This document shows positions 1 to 8,940 of a stretch of 64,000 nt of DNA, one piece after another. Origin of the DNA: Moraxellaceae bacterium (GTDB taxonomy: Bacteria > Pseudomonadota > Gammaproteobacteria > Burkholderiales > Rhodocyclaceae); assembly GCA_031119205.1 (NCBI GenBank), contig JAVHYF010000004.1, positions 114,906-178,905 on the forward strand, read 5' to 3'. Numbering within the stretch: the stretch's first letter is position 1; each line of letters begins with the position of its first letter. The translations under genes were made by a program, and so were the position numbers. The notes below the pieces were generated by a model that was given only the letters and a program-made list of their open reading frames with translations, was not told the origin of the DNA and searched no databases.

Positions 1-19
1 TCGCTGACTGCACACAGAC

Positions 20-466
20 ATGTACAGCTTCGTTCTCCTCACTCACCTGCTCGCCGCCACCATCTGGACCGGCGGCCATCTCGTGCTGGCGCTCAGCGTG
101 TTGCCACGTGCGCTGCGCCAACGCGACCCGCAAATCCTGCTGGCATTCGAGTCGGCCTACGAACCACTCGGCATGACGGCCTTGCTCGTGCAGATCGTCA
201 CCGGCCTGTGGATGGCGCACGCCATGCTTCCGGACGTCGCCGCGTGGTTCAGCTTCGCACCGGGGCCGGCGCGTCTCATCTCGCTGAAGCTGCTCTTGCT
301 CGGCGCCACCGCGCTGACCGCGCTCGACGCACGCCTGCGCATCATTCCGGACCTGTCCGCCGCAACCCTGCCTGCGATGGCCCGGCGTGTCGTCACGGTG
401 ACCGTGCTGTCCGTCGCCTTCGTGGTGGTGGGCGCATCCTTCCGCAGCGGCTGGCTGATGGGGTGA
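20..466 (+). CDS. CopD-like small integral membrane protein
   Basis: The 148-residue protein is almost entirely hydrophobic, with about four membrane segments (near residues 3-25, 48-70, 82-102 and 122-144). An early His in a 'LTHLLAATIWTGGH' context resembles the haem- or copper-associated His of CopD/YphA-like inner-membrane proteins. By family analogy it would sit in the inner membrane and may bind haem or copper; the substrate is unknown. The ATG at 20 is the first available start, and the gene stands alone, converging on the next gene. The CopD assignment rests on hydrophobic pattern and His placement only. Confidence 0.6.
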   Translation: MYSFVLLTHLLAATIWTGGHLVLALSVLPRALRQRDPQILLAFESAYEPLGMTALLVQIVTGLWMAHAMLPDVAAWFSFAPGPARLISLKLLLLGATALTALDARLRIIPDLSAATLPAMARRVVTVTVLSVAFVVVGASFRSGWLMG

Positions 467-501
467 CGCGGGTGTATCTCCGGAAGCCCGTAAAGGCTCG
501 G

Positions 502-528
502 GGCGCAACGACCGAGGGACGTTGCGCC
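502..528. terminator. Hairpin between convergent genes
   Basis: A perfect 9-bp inverted repeat (502-510 with 520-528, loop 9) lies between two genes that converge here. There is no T-tract on either side, so it may be a weak or Rho-assisted terminator. Confidence 0.35.
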
Positions 529-550
529 TGATAGAGGCTCACACAGAGGC

Positions 551-1108
551 TCAGACGTCCACGCGCGTCGCGGGCCGTGCCGCGACCGAGAAGTTTCGCG
601 CGGCGTTGCCGACGGTCGAGTAGCCTGCAGCAGCTGCAAGGCGTCGCTGCACGCGCGCCATCTGCAGGGCACCGTCAAGAATCAGGTTGCAGGTACCGGC
701 GTTCTTGCGATAGCGGATTTCCTTCGGGTAACCGAAATGGCCGAGCATCGCGTCCCAGTAGGTCACCCATTCCACGTCGCCCAGCGTCACCACCGCACTC
801 ACGTCGCGCCCATTCCGCAGGCCGTTGATCTCGTTGACGATGCGCGCGAGCGAAGCCTGCATCTGGTGGGCTTCTCCATCCTGACCATGGACCATGGTGA
901 GGCTCATGCCGACCGAGAACGAGGGCGTATCCCAGTACATCGGAACGTGACCGCCCAGCAGGCTGCCGTCGGCCAGCACGACGCCGATCGCGAAACAGCT
1001 GTTCACGGCGGGAAAGGTGATCTGGTCCGTCGCACCCATTGATACGACGCGGCGGTCCAGTCCGGCTTCGTTGGCGGGTTCAACGCAGTTGCAGCCAGGC
1101 ATATGCAT
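551..1108 (-). CDS. Hypothetical protein, 185 aa
   Basis: No family is recognised with confidence. The predicted soluble protein starts with a Cys-containing stretch (MPGCNC), has a central 'LLGGHVPM' segment faintly reminiscent of CheD-type deamidases, and has an Arg/Ala-rich C-terminus. There is no signal peptide or membrane segment. The second ATG, at 1102, has better spacing (8 nt) from the GGAG upstream, so the true protein may be 2 residues shorter. Codon use is like that of its neighbours. It converges with the CopD-like gene and is preceded by about 150 nt of non-coding DNA. Confidence 0.6.
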   Translation of the reverse strand: MHMPGCNCVEPANEAGLDRRVVSMGATDQITFPAVNSCFAIGVVLADGSLLGGHVPMYWDTPSFSVGMSLTMVHGQDGEAHQMQASLARIVNEINGLRNGRDVSAVVTLGDVEWVTYWDAMLGHFGYPKEIRYRKNAGTCNLILDGALQMARVQRRLAAAAGYSTVGNAARNFSVAARPATRVDV

Positions 1109-1263
1109 TCTCCGGAAGTCGAAGGGAAGAGCGCCGCATCCGCTGGAATGCGGCGCGCGAGTCTAGCAAGCGACCATGCCGTGCAGACGCCGGAGCGTCT
1201 CATCGGCGACGAGCGGAGCCGCCCGCTGCAGGCGCTCGAAGGTCGACCGTCCGCTCCATGAAA

Positions 1264-1287
1264 AAGGCCGCGCAATTGCGCGGCCTT
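1264..1287 (-). terminator. Rho-independent terminator of the cytochrome c peroxidase gene
   Basis: A perfect 24-bp palindrome built on a GGCCGCGC stem is followed on the minus strand by TTTTT. It sits 34 nt past the peroxidase stop codon. Confidence 0.85.
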
Positions 1288-1320
1288 GTGCCTCACATGA
1301 TCAGGCTCACATCGCCAGGC

Positions 1321-2316
1321 TCAGAAGGGCTTCGGCCGTGGTGTCGCGTTGTTGGACGGCGGCAGGATAGGCATCATGAAACGCGGTTGGTCACCGGTCA
1401 GCGTCTTCAGGAAGGCCACGATCTCCGAGTTCTCGGTCGCCGTGAACTTGCGGCCCAGTTGGAGGCGGCCCATCACGTCCACCGCTTCTTCCAGCGTCTC
1501 CGCCTCCCCGTCGTGGAAGTACGGGTAGGTCAGCTCCACATTGCGCAGTGTCGGCACCTTGAAGTTGAAGCGGTCCGCATCCTTGCCGGTCACCGCGATG
1601 CGCCCCTCGGCCTTGGCCGTGCTCTTGTAGGGCTCTATCAATCCCATCTTCTGGAACGAGTTGCCGCCCACCGCCGGCCCGTTGTGGCAACCCACGCAAC
1701 CGCTGTTCTTGAACAGGTTGTAGCCCGCCAGCTCCATCGGGTTCAGCGCCTTCTTGTCACCCTTCAGCCATTTGTCGAAGCGCGCGTTCGGCGTCACCAG
1801 CGTCTCCTCGAAAGCCGCAATCGCATTCGTCACCTGGTTGATGTCCACCGTCGTGCCGCTGCCGTACACGCGCTTGAACTCGTTCACGTACTGCGGAATC
1901 GAGCGCAGCACGTCCACCGCCAGTTCATGGGTGAAAGCCATCTCGCCCGGATTCGCAATCGGCCCGCCGGCCTGTTCCTTCAGGTCCTTCGCACGGCCGT
2001 CCCAGAACTGCGCGAGGTTCAGGCTGGAGTTCAGCACCGTCGGCGCATTGATCGGCCCCTGCTGCCAGCGGTCGCCGATGGAAGTCTTGATGTTGTCCGT
2101 GCCACCCATCGACAGGTTGTGGCAGGAGTTACAGGAGATGAATCCGGACTTCGACAGCCGCGGATCGAAGAACAGTTTCTTGCCCAGCTCCACCTCACCC
2201 TGGTTGGTGACGACTGCCGCCTTGATCGGACTGATCGGCTCATCGGCCGACGCAGGTGTGACGATGCCCGCGAGCATCAGCAGCGATGCGCACAAGCCGA
2301 TTGGTTTGATCGACAT
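1321..2316 (-). CDS. ccpA: Di-haem cytochrome c peroxidase
   Basis: A periplasmic di-haem peroxidase that reduces H2O2 to water with electrons from cytochrome c. The 331-residue protein has a signal peptide (about 1-24, cleavage after PASA). The two c-type haem sites are CNSCH (C62, C65, H66) and CVGCH (C207, C210, H211), separated by about 145 residues as is usual for the bacterial CCP/MauG family. A typical 'FFDPRLS' motif precedes the first haem, and 'PTLRNVELTYPYFHDG' lies near the distal side. Length is normal for CCP. The gene is monocistronic with its own downstream terminator. No OxyR or Fnr site could be assigned by eye. CCP is favoured over MauG by the overall length and the Met residues late in the protein. 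Confidence 0.93.
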   Translation of the reverse strand: MSIKPIGLCASLLMLAGIVTPASADEPISPIKAAVVTNQGEVELGKKLFFDPRLSKSGFISCNSCHNLSMGGTDNIKTSIGDRWQQGPINAPTVLNSSLNLAQFWDGRAKDLKEQAGGPIANPGEMAFTHELAVDVLRSIPQYVNEFKRVYGSGTTVDINQVTNAIAAFEETLVTPNARFDKWLKGDKKALNPMELAGYNLFKNSGCVGCHNGPAVGGNSFQKMGLIEPYKSTAKAEGRIAVTGKDADRFNFKVPTLRNVELTYPYFHDGEAETLEEAVDVMGRLQLGRKFTATENSEIVAFLKTLTGDQPRFMMPILPPSNNATPRPKPF

Positions 2317-2571
2317 GGTGTTCCCCTCAGCAGGAATGGATGCACGGCCCCGTCGTCAGGGCTCTACGCGTGACCGCAGTGGTCACTACCATTCCACTCT
2401 CATTGAGGGAGGTGTCGTCTGATGAAGATCAAGAAGAAACGGGCCTGTCGCTTAGGGCACCGACCACGGTTGTGCAGGCCTGCTCGGTTATGCTGATCGG
2501 CACCGATGCAAGCGCTGGCGGTTTTGCGCCTGCATCAAGTTGGATACCTTACGTCTGACAATGGAGATGTC

Positions 2572-3012
2572 ATGTCGCTTCGCTGCCTTGCCCTGTTGTG
2601 CATCCTGATTGCCCCCATCACGGCCCGCTCTGCCGAGTTTGCAACGCTCGCCGACGCGAGAAAGACTGCCGACACAGCCGTCGCCTTCTTCGTGCAGGAG
2701 AAGGTCGTTGCCGGTTACGGGGTGCTGAAGCCCTATTGGCCGGTGCCAGGTGTTGAGGTCGACAACCTGGCGAATCAGACCAATACGCAGTGGCCGATGC
2801 TCAAGGGGCGATTCGGCCAGTCCCTTCGTAGTGAGTTCGTCAAGGAGTGCAAGGCGGGAGAGTCGCTCGCCCGGTTTGTCTACCTCCAGAAATTCCAGAA
2901 TCACGCCCTTCGCTGGGTTTTCACGATCTACAAACCCAAGGACAAGTGGGTGTTCAACTCTGTTTCGTTTGACGACAACGTCGGGGTACTGTTTCAAGGG
3001 AGCGATTGCTGA
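2572..3012 (+). CDS. Hypothetical exported protein
   Basis: The start at 2572 is preferred over an upstream ATG at 2506 because it begins with a clean signal peptide (MSLRCLALLCILIAPITARSA, cleaved near residue 19-21). That leaves a mature protein of about 125 residues with no recognised domain. Two Cys residues, one at the extreme C-terminus, could form a periplasmic disulfide. The next gene follows 31 nt downstream on the same strand, so the two may be co-transcribed. Function is unknown. Confidence 0.6.
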   Translation: MSLRCLALLCILIAPITARSAEFATLADARKTADTAVAFFVQEKVVAGYGVLKPYWPVPGVEVDNLANQTNTQWPMLKGRFGQSLRSEFVKECKAGESLARFVYLQKFQNHALRWVFTIYKPKDKWVFNSVSFDDNVGVLFQGSDC

Positions 3013-3043
3013 GCTCGGGTGCTGAAGACCGCGGAGACTGGGG

Positions 3044-3508
3044 ATGTACGTTGCGACATTCACGTTTGGTGATGACCCTGTACACCTGATGGAGGTTCAC
3101 TGGTCGTCACTTGGGTTCGAGAAGTACGTTCTCGATGGAAGGGTGTTGCAGAGGCGTTGGGCTGTCAGCTTCACCGGTGAGCGTGTCTTCGATGTGGATG
3201 GCAAGCGGATACGAATCGCCTTTAGTGTCTCGCCCGCAGGCTTCTACTCCAAGGCACTGGTCGACGACGAAACCCTCGTTGAGGAACTGTTTCCAGAGAT
3301 CGCTGCAAGGTTTGAAAAGCTTAGGTCGCGGCAAGGAGGTTGGAGGCGCTTCGTCTCGAGCTTCGCGATCTGGATGGTCGTGGGGATCGTGGTGATGTAC
3401 GGGTATCACTCTTACAAAGCGCAGGGTGATGGCGTGCGCGGATGCGCCAAACAGAGCCACATGGTCGCAGACTCTTCAGAAACGACTTGCCCTCGTACAC
3501 CTGGGTGA
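3044..3508 (+). CDS. Hypothetical protein with one C-terminal membrane segment
   Basis: A 154-residue protein. The first ~100 residues are polar and beta-rich, followed by an Arg-rich turn and one hydrophobic helix (about 107-124, 'FAIWMVVGIVVMYGY'). The short C-terminal tail contains two Cys. The pattern suggests a tail-proximal membrane anchor with the N-terminal domain in the cytoplasm. It follows the small exported protein by 31 nt. No family is recognised, and base composition is slightly lower in GC than neighbouring genes. Confidence 0.55.
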   Translation: MYVATFTFGDDPVHLMEVHWSSLGFEKYVLDGRVLQRRWAVSFTGERVFDVDGKRIRIAFSVSPAGFYSKALVDDETLVEELFPEIAARFEKLRSRQGGWRRFVSSFAIWMVVGIVVMYGYHSYKAQGDGVRGCAKQSHMVADSSETTCPRTPG

Positions 3509-3560
3509 GATGCGCAGGGCGGGGCCGCGAAGCAGCGCACTATCCAGCTTTACGCATCAA

Positions 3561-3598
3561 GGTGGGTGGTGGCTGAACAGCTGTACCACCGACCCACC
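3561..3598. terminator. Hairpin between convergent genes
   Basis: An imperfect inverted repeat of GGTGGGT-GGTGG with CCACC-GACCCACC lies in the 100-nt gap where the 3044-3508 gene and phosphoglucomutase converge. It has no clear T-tract. Confidence 0.35.
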
Positions 3599-3608
3599 CA
3601 TCTTCACC

Positions 3609-5240
3609 TCACCCCAACGCCGCCGACACGATCTCCTGCGCTTCCTTCACGATCTGCTGAAGGTGTTCTGCTGACACGAAGCTCTCGGCGTAGATTTTGT
3701 AGATGTCTTCCGTGCCGGATGGGCGTGCGGCGAACCAGCCGTTCTCCGTCGTCACCTTGAGGCCGCCGATGCCTGCGCCGTTGCCGGAGGCCTTGGTGAG
3801 TTTCGCGGTGATGGCTTCGCCAGCCAGCGTGGTGTTGAGCACCTTCTCGGGTGTGAGCTGCTTGAAGGCTTTCTTCTGCTCGGGCGTGGCGGCGGCGTCG
3901 ATGCGGGTGTAGTACGGCGTGCCGTACTGCGCGGTGAGTTCCAGGTAGTGCTGGCCGGGGTCCTTGCCGGTGACGGCGGTGATCTCGGCGGCGAGCAGGC
4001 CGAGGATGATGCCGTCCTTGTCGGTGGTCCACACCGCGCCGTCGCGGCGCAGGAAGCTGGCGCCAGCGCTCTCTTCACCACCGAAGCACAGGCTGCCGTC
4101 GAGCAGGCCGGGCGAGAACCATTTGAAGCCGACGGGCACTTCGAGCAATTTGCGGCCGAGGCCGTTCACGACGCGGTCGATCATGTTGCTCGACACCAGC
4201 GTCTTGCCGACGGCGGCGGTTGCCCACTGCTGACGGTGGCCCAGCAGGTACCGGATGGCGACGGCCAGGTAGTGGTTGGGATTCATGAGGCCGACGCTGG
4301 GCGTGACGATGCCGTGGCGGTCCACGTCGGCGTCGTTACCCCAGGCGATAGCGAAGCGGTCCTTGAGCTGGACGAGGCTGGCCATGGCGTAGGGACTGGA
4401 GCAGTCCATGCGGATCTTGCCGTCGTGGTCCAGCGTCATGAAGCCGAAGGCGGAATCGACCTTCGGGTTCACCACGTCGATGTCCAGCCCGTAGTGCTCG
4501 GCGATGCGTGCCCAGTACGCGACGGCCGCGCCACCCAGCGGGTCGACGCCGATCTTCACGCCCGCCTTGCGGATGGCCTCCATGTCGATGACCTTGTCGA
4601 GGTCGGCGATGTAGCCGGCAGCGAAATCGTGTTGCGTGACATGGGGTGAGGCGAGGGCTTCCGCGTAGCTCACGCGCTTGACGCCGACGTTGCCCGCGGC
4701 GAGCAGGTCGTTGGCGCGGTTCTCGATCCAGCCCGTGGCATCGGTGTCGGCGGGGCCGCCGTGGGGCGGGTTGTACTTGATGCCGCCATCCTGCGGCGGG
4801 TTGTGCGAGGGCGTGATGATCAGGCCATCTGCCAAGCCCGTGGGCTTGCTGGCGTTGTACGTGAGGATGGCGTGCGAGATGACCGGCGTCGGAGAGTAGC
4901 CGCCATCGCTCTGCATGCGCGTGGTGACGCCATTGGCGGCGAGTACTTCGAGCGCGCTCTGCTGCGCAGGCGCGGACAGGGCATGCGTGTCCATGCCGAT
5001 GAACAACGGGCCGCTGATGCCCTGCGCCGCGCGGTACTCGCAGACCGCCTGCGTGATGGCAAGGATGTGCGCTTCGTTGAAGCTCTTGTTGAAGGCGCTG
5101 CCGCGGTGACCGCTGGTGCCGAAGGCGACGCGCTGGGTGCTGATCGTCACGTCAGGCACGTCCTTGTAGGCCGCCAGCAGGGCGGGGACGTCCATCAGGA
5201 GTTCGGCGGGAACGGGCTTGCCGGCGAGAGGGTGGGCCAT
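3609..5240 (-). CDS. pgm: Phosphoglucomutase (alpha-D-glucose phosphate-specific)
   Basis: Interconverts glucose-1-phosphate and glucose-6-phosphate, linking glycogen and UDP-glucose synthesis to glycolysis. The 543-residue protein has the full four-domain phosphohexomutase layout. It has the N-terminal '[17 protein letters not shown]' substrate loop and the phosphoserine loop 'TPSHNP' (S145). It also has a metal-binding DxDxD-like loop ('[10 protein letters not shown]'), a sugar-binding 'GGEESAG' and the phosphate-binding '[10 protein letters not shown]' near the C-terminus. Length matches the E. coli Pgm family (about 546). It is monocistronic. It supplies precursors also used by OpgGH (46.3-49.9 kb), though the genes are not linked. 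Confidence 0.96.
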   Translation of the reverse strand: MAHPLAGKPVPAELLMDVPALLAAYKDVPDVTISTQRVAFGTSGHRGSAFNKSFNEAHILAITQAVCEYRAAQGISGPLFIGMDTHALSAPAQQSALEVLAANGVTTRMQSDGGYSPTPVISHAILTYNASKPTGLADGLIITPSHNPPQDGGIKYNPPHGGPADTDATGWIENRANDLLAAGNVGVKRVSYAEALASPHVTQHDFAAGYIADLDKVIDMEAIRKAGVKIGVDPLGGAAVAYWARIAEHYGLDIDVVNPKVDSAFGFMTLDHDGKIRMDCSSPYAMASLVQLKDRFAIAWGNDADVDRHGIVTPSVGLMNPNHYLAVAIRYLLGHRQQWATAAVGKTLVSSNMIDRVVNGLGRKLLEVPVGFKWFSPGLLDGSLCFGGEESAGASFLRRDGAVWTTDKDGIILGLLAAEITAVTGKDPGQHYLELTAQYGTPYYTRIDAAATPEQKKAFKQLTPEKVLNTTLAGEAITAKLTKASGNGAGIGGLKVTTENGWFAARPSGTEDIYKIYAESFVSAEHLQQIVKEAQEIVSAALG

Positions 5241-5441
5241 GGAGCACTCCGGGGTAGGAAGTTTTTATGGGGGATGACTGGCTGCGGGGCGGCCATGGCC
5301 AGATGGTATGCCAGGCGTGCGGGCGGCGTGTACGTCCGTCCGATATGTCCCGATATGTTCATGTGCGAAGAGCCCTCAGCCTGGCCTGTGGGCGGCCCGG
5401 CGCGGCGGAGTGCCTGGGTGAGCAGGACGAGAGCAGTCACC

Positions 5442-5532
5442 GTAGCCCGGATGAAGGCGTGTCGCCGGAATCCGGGGTAGCGATTGCCGAGCACCTGGCC
5501 CCCTGATTTCGCTGGCGCTTCATCCGGGCCAC
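5442..5532. repeat. REP pair, family A (GTAG-CCCGGAT type)
   Basis: At 5442-5477 a 36-bp element begins with GTAG, followed by a palindrome whose arms are CCCGGAT and ATCCGGG with an inner GGCG/CGCC pair. A decayed copy in inverted orientation lies at 5499-5532. This is the layout of a BIME: REP elements with a 5' GTAG head, the class typically mobilised by RAYT transposases. No RAYT gene is in the window. Confidence 0.75.
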
Positions 5533-5600
5533 GTCACCGGGCGCGTGATCGGTTGGGCTTCGCGCCGTCGCCGATCGAGGCGTGCGAGTATGCTGTCCGA

Positions 5601-5636
5601 CATCCGGCGCAATGCCCTTCGGTTATTGCGCCCTAC
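5601..5636 (-). repeat. REP element, family B, reverse orientation
   Basis: The 36-bp element ends in CTAC (GTAG on the other strand). Its 8-bp arms GGCGCAAT/ATTGCGCC are perfect. This is one of five copies in the window, and it bounds the AT-richer insert of 5.7-6.85 kb on its left. Confidence 0.8.
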
Positions 5637-5738
5637 GAGAACTATGTGACTGAATTAATTCTGGAGGCGTACGAGAAGCCAGCGGACGCCGATAGATTGA
5701 AGCGATTTTGTTGAGAGGAGTATTAAATTTTAGGACTG

Positions 5739-6332
5739 ATGTTTCTGGTGGCAGCAGTTATTTATATCTTCGTTCTCATATTGGCCGTTCGCTTTTGCTG
5801 GCGCAAGGGTGTGGCGACTGGTTCGAGAAAGCGTGCGCTTGCGTATGCAGCAATTGGTTTCTTATTGGTGTACCTGCCTTTTTTCTGGGACCACATTCCC
5901 ACCGTGATGGCACATCGCTATTACTGCGCGAAGGATGGTGGGCTGACTGTCTACCAAGATCCAGACGTGTGGTTGGTAGAGCACAGGGATGAGTTGGATA
6001 GTCTGAGGGTGCAAACGGGAGGTGAGCCCGTCAGGATGAAATTAGAGGGTGGCTGGGAGCGCAGTTATTTGCTCAACAAACTTGTCGCTATGGATGTTAG
6101 CGGGGAGTCGTTCTCAGTCTTGGGGTTTGTCACTGTACGGCGTTCCGCACAACGTCTGACTGATATTTCGACAGGTAATTCAATCGCGACGGACGTGCAG
6201 TATGCAGTCGGAAAGAGTTTTGAATCCGGCGGGCTGAGGGCTTGGCTATACAGGAAAGGTTGTAGTCAAAATAATTTTGAGGAATTTGGAAATATTCATA
6301 GGAAGCTATTCGTTCAGGAGGCCGTCAAGTGA
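5739..6332 (+). CDS. Hypothetical membrane protein in an AT-richer insert
   Basis: A 197-residue protein with two N-terminal hydrophobic helices (about 2-20 and 36-52), then a soluble domain of about 140 residues. No family is recognised. Codon usage is clearly AT-richer than in the flanking genes (many AAT, ATT and TTG codons), suggesting recent acquisition. The insert is bounded by inverted family-B REP copies at 5601-5636 and 6846-6881. The stop overlaps a following GTG, and the downstream gene is decayed. No strong ribosome site precedes the ATG, so the exact start is uncertain. Confidence 0.55.
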   Translation: MFLVAAVIYIFVLILAVRFCWRKGVATGSRKRALAYAAIGFLLVYLPFFWDHIPTVMAHRYYCAKDGGLTVYQDPDVWLVEHRDELDSLRVQTGGEPVRMKLEGGWERSYLLNKLVAMDVSGESFSVLGFVTVRRSAQRLTDISTGNSIATDVQYAVGKSFESGGLRAWLYRKGCSQNNFEEFGNIHRKLFVQEAVK

Positions 6333-6342
6333 TTGAAGAAGA

Positions 6343-6860
6343 AACATCTTTGAGTATACGGTTTTGGCAGAGGTCTCTTACGCCGAATTGGATGGTGCCA
6401 CCACCCCCGTGGATTATGTATACGCCAATGCGGCCTTGCGGAATCTTATGATGGCGGAAATGTCTGGCCCCGGGGGTCGAGGAATGGAAGTTCATCAAAG
6501 TGACCGCAGAGTTCTCGGTCCCTCTTACGATGAACGAGTATCAGCAGTTCGGTGTTCAGACAGGTGCCTGGACGACTTCGTCCTCGCGGACGGAGTCAGG
6601 AATGCCAACACAGTTCTCGCCAATGTCTTGGGGGGGAATATGCAACGGACTACCTCTTGATCCCGACAGGCGATGCGGGTGGCAGTATCGAGGTCAATGA
6701 ACCATCTAACCTGAACGCTGCTCCGTACGACGCAATTGCGTACCAGAATTACAAGAACCTCGCGCACGCTTGGCCTTCGACAGCAATCCGGCAAACCATC
6801 GTTGATCGATCAAGCCATGAGTTTGTGGTGGCAGAGATTCAGCGAGTAGGGCGCAATAAC
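6343..6860 (+). pseudogene. Decayed gene, probably frameshifted
   Basis: Coding-like sequence continues through three frames in turn. It runs from about 6343 to a 'YVYANAALRNLMMAEMSGPG' stretch near 6474. It then moves one frame over to 'VEEWKFIKVTAEF' up to about 6570. A third frame from about 6640 ('EYATDYLLIPTGDAGG', then 'AYQNYKNLAHAWPST') ends at the REP near 6850. Each segment alone is too short and they overlap sensibly, which suggests a gene of about 170 residues broken by at least two frameshifts. The product family is not recognised. It follows the 5739-6332 gene directly. Confidence 0.4.
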
Positions 6861-6881
6861 CGAAGGGCATTGCGCCGCATG
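6846..6881 (+). repeat. REP element, family B, forward orientation
   Basis: GTAG head at 6846-6849, then perfect GGCGCAAT/ATTGCGCC arms. It is inverted relative to the copy at 5601-5636, so the two GTAG heads face each other across the insert. It ends 4 nt before the stop codon of the next minus-strand gene. Confidence 0.8.
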
Positions 6882-6884
6882 TGC

Positions 6885-7358
6885 TCACAGCCCCAATTCA
6901 CTCAATCCCGGATGATCATCCGGCCGCCGCCCCTGCGGCCAGTGGAACTTGCGGTCGGCCTCCGCGATGGGCAGGTCGTTGATGCTGGCGTGGCGGCGGC
7001 GCATCAGGCCGTTCTCGTCGAACTCCCAGTTCTCGTTGCCGTAGGACCGGAACCACTGACCGGAGTCGTCGCGCCATTCGTAGGCGAAGCGGGCGGCGAT
7101 GCGGTTGTCCTGCCAGGCCCACACTTCCTTGATGAGACGGTACTCCAGTTCGCGCGCCCACTTGCGCTGAAGGAAGGTGACGATCTGCTCGCGGCCGGTG
7201 ACGAACTCGGCACGGTTACGCCACTGGCTATCGGCTGTGTAGGCGAGCGACACACGCACCGGGTCGCGTGAGTTCCAGGCGTCCTCGGCCATGCGCGCTT
7301 TCTGCGCGGCGGTCTCGGCAGTGAAGGGGGGCAGGGGCGGGCGGGGTTGGTCGGACAT
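6885..7358 (-). CDS. NTF2-like protein, DUF1348 family
   Basis: A 157-residue soluble protein of the nuclear-transport-factor-2-like fold. The DUF1348 signature is clear: '[10 protein letters not shown]', '[16 protein letters not shown]', '[41 protein letters not shown]' (split here across the domain), and a C-terminal '[15 protein letters not shown]'. These proteins are single-domain cone-shaped folds that often bind small molecules; no reaction is established. It lies downstream of cyanase on the same strand with a ~200-nt gap that carries two inverted repeats, so it may form a separate transcript. Start at 7358 (MSDQPRP) is chosen over longer frames that run into the repeats. Confidence 0.85.
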   Translation of the reverse strand: MSDQPRPPLPPFTAETAAQKARMAEDAWNSRDPVRVSLAYTADSQWRNRAEFVTGREQIVTFLQRKWARELEYRLIKEVWAWQDNRIAARFAYEWRDDSGQWFRSYGNENWEFDENGLMRRRHASINDLPIAEADRKFHWPQGRRPDDHPGLSELGL

Positions 7359-7427
7359 GGTGGTTCCTTGTCTGGGCGCTTGCGGCGTAGCGCGTGCGAC
7401 GCCTTGCTCGGGCTCACAAGTCCGTTG

Positions 7428-7527
7428 CTCCTGCGAAGGCAGGAGCCCAGTGGCGTTACGTCTTTCCGATGGTCGGGAAAGTCGCGCTACGCGTATGAAC
7501 GACGCTGGATGTCTGCCTGCGCAGGCA
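7428..7527. repeat. Pair of short inverted-repeat elements
   Basis: Two small hairpins lie between cyanase and the DUF1348 gene. One is CTCCTGC/GCAGGAG at 7428-7445, the other TGCCTGC/GCAGGCA at 7514-7527. Both have a flanking 'CCAG' or 'CTGG' and resemble the ubiquitous 'GTCATTCCCGC' repeat family seen again at 25391. They may act as an mRNA boundary within the cluster. Confidence 0.55.
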
Positions 7528-7555
7528 TGACGGATATGCGAGGTGGTGCCGGATA

Positions 7556-7999
7556 TCAATAGGTCTTGTACGGCAGGAATTTGCCGCTCATCACGATGCT
7601 GACGCGGTCGCCCATCGGGTTGGCTTCGCGTTGCAGGTCCATCTTGAAGTCGATGGCGCTCATGATGCCGTCGCCGAATTCTTCGTGGATGAGTTCCTTG
7701 AAGGTGGTGCCGTACACGCTGACCAGCTCGTAGAAGCGGTAGATCAGCGGGTCGGTCGGCACGCTGGTGGGCAGGCTGCCCTTGTAGGGGACGATCTGCA
7801 GCAGGGCGACGGCTTGCTCCGGCAGGTCGAACAGCTTGCCGACCTTGGTGGCCTGCTCTTCGGTGAGGGTCATCTGGCCCATCAGCGCGGCGGTGGTCCA
7901 TTCCTTGGACTGGCCGACGACTTCGGCGATCTGGCTCCACTTGAGCTTCTTGGCGATCTTCTTCTCGACGATCATTTCGGTGACGTCATGGCGCTTCAT
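7556..7999 (-). CDS. cynS: Cyanate hydratase (cyanase)
   Basis: Converts cyanate and bicarbonate to carbamate, which decays to ammonia and CO2. This detoxifies cyanate and supplies nitrogen. The 147-residue protein has the N-terminal helical DNA-binding-like domain (about 1-75) and the C-terminal catalytic domain. The catalytic Arg and Glu are in 'IYRFYE' and the catalytic Ser in 'GIMSAIDF', with the conserved '[16 protein letters not shown]' end. It is slightly shorter than the E. coli enzyme (156). It lies 42 nt downstream of the ABC ATPase gene and is read with it, which fits a cyanate uptake-and-use operon. Confidence 0.97.
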   Translation of the reverse strand: MKRHDVTEMIVEKKIAKKLKWSQIAEVVGQSKEWTTAALMGQMTLTEEQATKVGKLFDLPEQAVALLQIVPYKGSLPTSVPTDPLIYRFYELVSVYGTTFKELIHEEFGDGIMSAIDFKMDLQREANPMGDRVSIVMSGKFLPYKTY

Positions 8000-8041
8000 G
8001 GTGTTTCTCCTTGAGGTGGTGTCGGTTGGCAGGCGGTGGGT

Positions 8042-8935
8042 TCAGGCGGCCAGCTCAGTGCTGGCCCGCACAAAAGGGGAGTCGGTCGTCGCGGGTGCGT
8101 TGGCATCAGCTTCGAGGCCCGGCCGCACGGTCACCGGGTGGGTGGCGTTGCGCGCCTCGTCACCACCGGAGCGGCTGACGAGGAAGTCCACCAGGTGGTT
8201 GCGGATGCGGTAGTACTGCGGGTCGTGGTGCAGGCCGGCGCGGGTGCGGTTGCGCGGCATGGTCACCTCCACGATCTCGGCGATGCGCGCGCGCGGGCCG
8301 TTGCTCATCAGCAGGATGCGGTCGGCCAGCAGGATGGCTTCGTCCACGTCGTGGGTGATCATGAACACCGTCTGCTGCGTGGCCTGCACGATCTTCAGCA
8401 GCTCGTCCTGGATGGTGCCGCGGGTCAGCGCGTCCAGCGCGCCGAAGGGCTCGTCGAGCAGCAGCATCTTGGGCTGGATGGCAAACGCCCGGGCGATGCC
8501 GACGCGCTGCTTCATGCCGCCGGACAGTGCCGAGGGCTTTTTGTCCATGGCGTGGCCGAGGCCGACCATCTCCAGGTACTTGCGCGCCTGCTCGTTGATC
8601 TTGTCGGCGCTCCAGTCCGGCCAGCGTGAACGCACGCCGAAGGCGACGTTCTGCAGCACGGTGAGCCAGGGCATCAGGGCGTGGCCCTGGAAGACGACGC
8701 CGCGGTCCAGGCCGGGGCCTTTCACTTCGCGGTTGTCGACGATGACGTGGCCGTCACTGGGCTGTTCGAGGCCGGCCAGCACGTTGAGGATGGTCGTCTT
8801 GCCGCAGCCGGAGTGGCCGATGATGCAGACGAATTCACCACGCTCGATGCCGAAGCGGATGTTCTCGAACACGGGCTCGCTGCTGCCGGGATAGCGCTTG
8901 GCGAGGTCTTCGATGAGGAGGTAGGGGGCGGTCAC
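8042..8935 (-). CDS. Cyanate/nitrate-type ABC transporter ATP-binding protein
   Basis: The ATPase of a NrtABCD/TauABC/CynABD-type importer. It has Walker A 'GHSGCGKTT', a Q-loop 'VVFQGHALMPW', signature 'LSGGMKQRVGIARA', Walker B 'MLLLDEPFGALD' and the H-loop 'THDVDEA'. The start is a GTG at 8935, immediately after the permease stop. The GGAG overlapping that stop serves as ribosome site, so translation is probably coupled. The resulting 297 residues are normal, with a ~30-residue polar C-terminal tail. Adjacent cyanase argues for cyanate as substrate, but nitrate or another anion cannot be excluded. Confidence 0.93.
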   Translation of the reverse strand: MTAPYLLIEDLAKRYPGSSEPVFENIRFGIERGEFVCIIGHSGCGKTTILNVLAGLEQPSDGHVIVDNREVKGPGLDRGVVFQGHALMPWLTVLQNVAFGVRSRWPDWSADKINEQARKYLEMVGLGHAMDKKPSALSGGMKQRVGIARAFAIQPKMLLLDEPFGALDALTRGTIQDELLKIVQATQQTVFMITHDVDEAILLADRILLMSNGPRARIAEIVEVTMPRNRTRAGLHHDPQYYRIRNHLVDFLVSRSGGDEARNATHPVTVRPGLEADANAPATTDSPFVRASTELAA

Positions 8936-8940
8936 GTTGC

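Noticed and set aside
1039-2373. Plus-strand frame opposite the cytochrome c peroxidase
   Set aside because: Shadow of a gene with clear haem motifs on the other strand.
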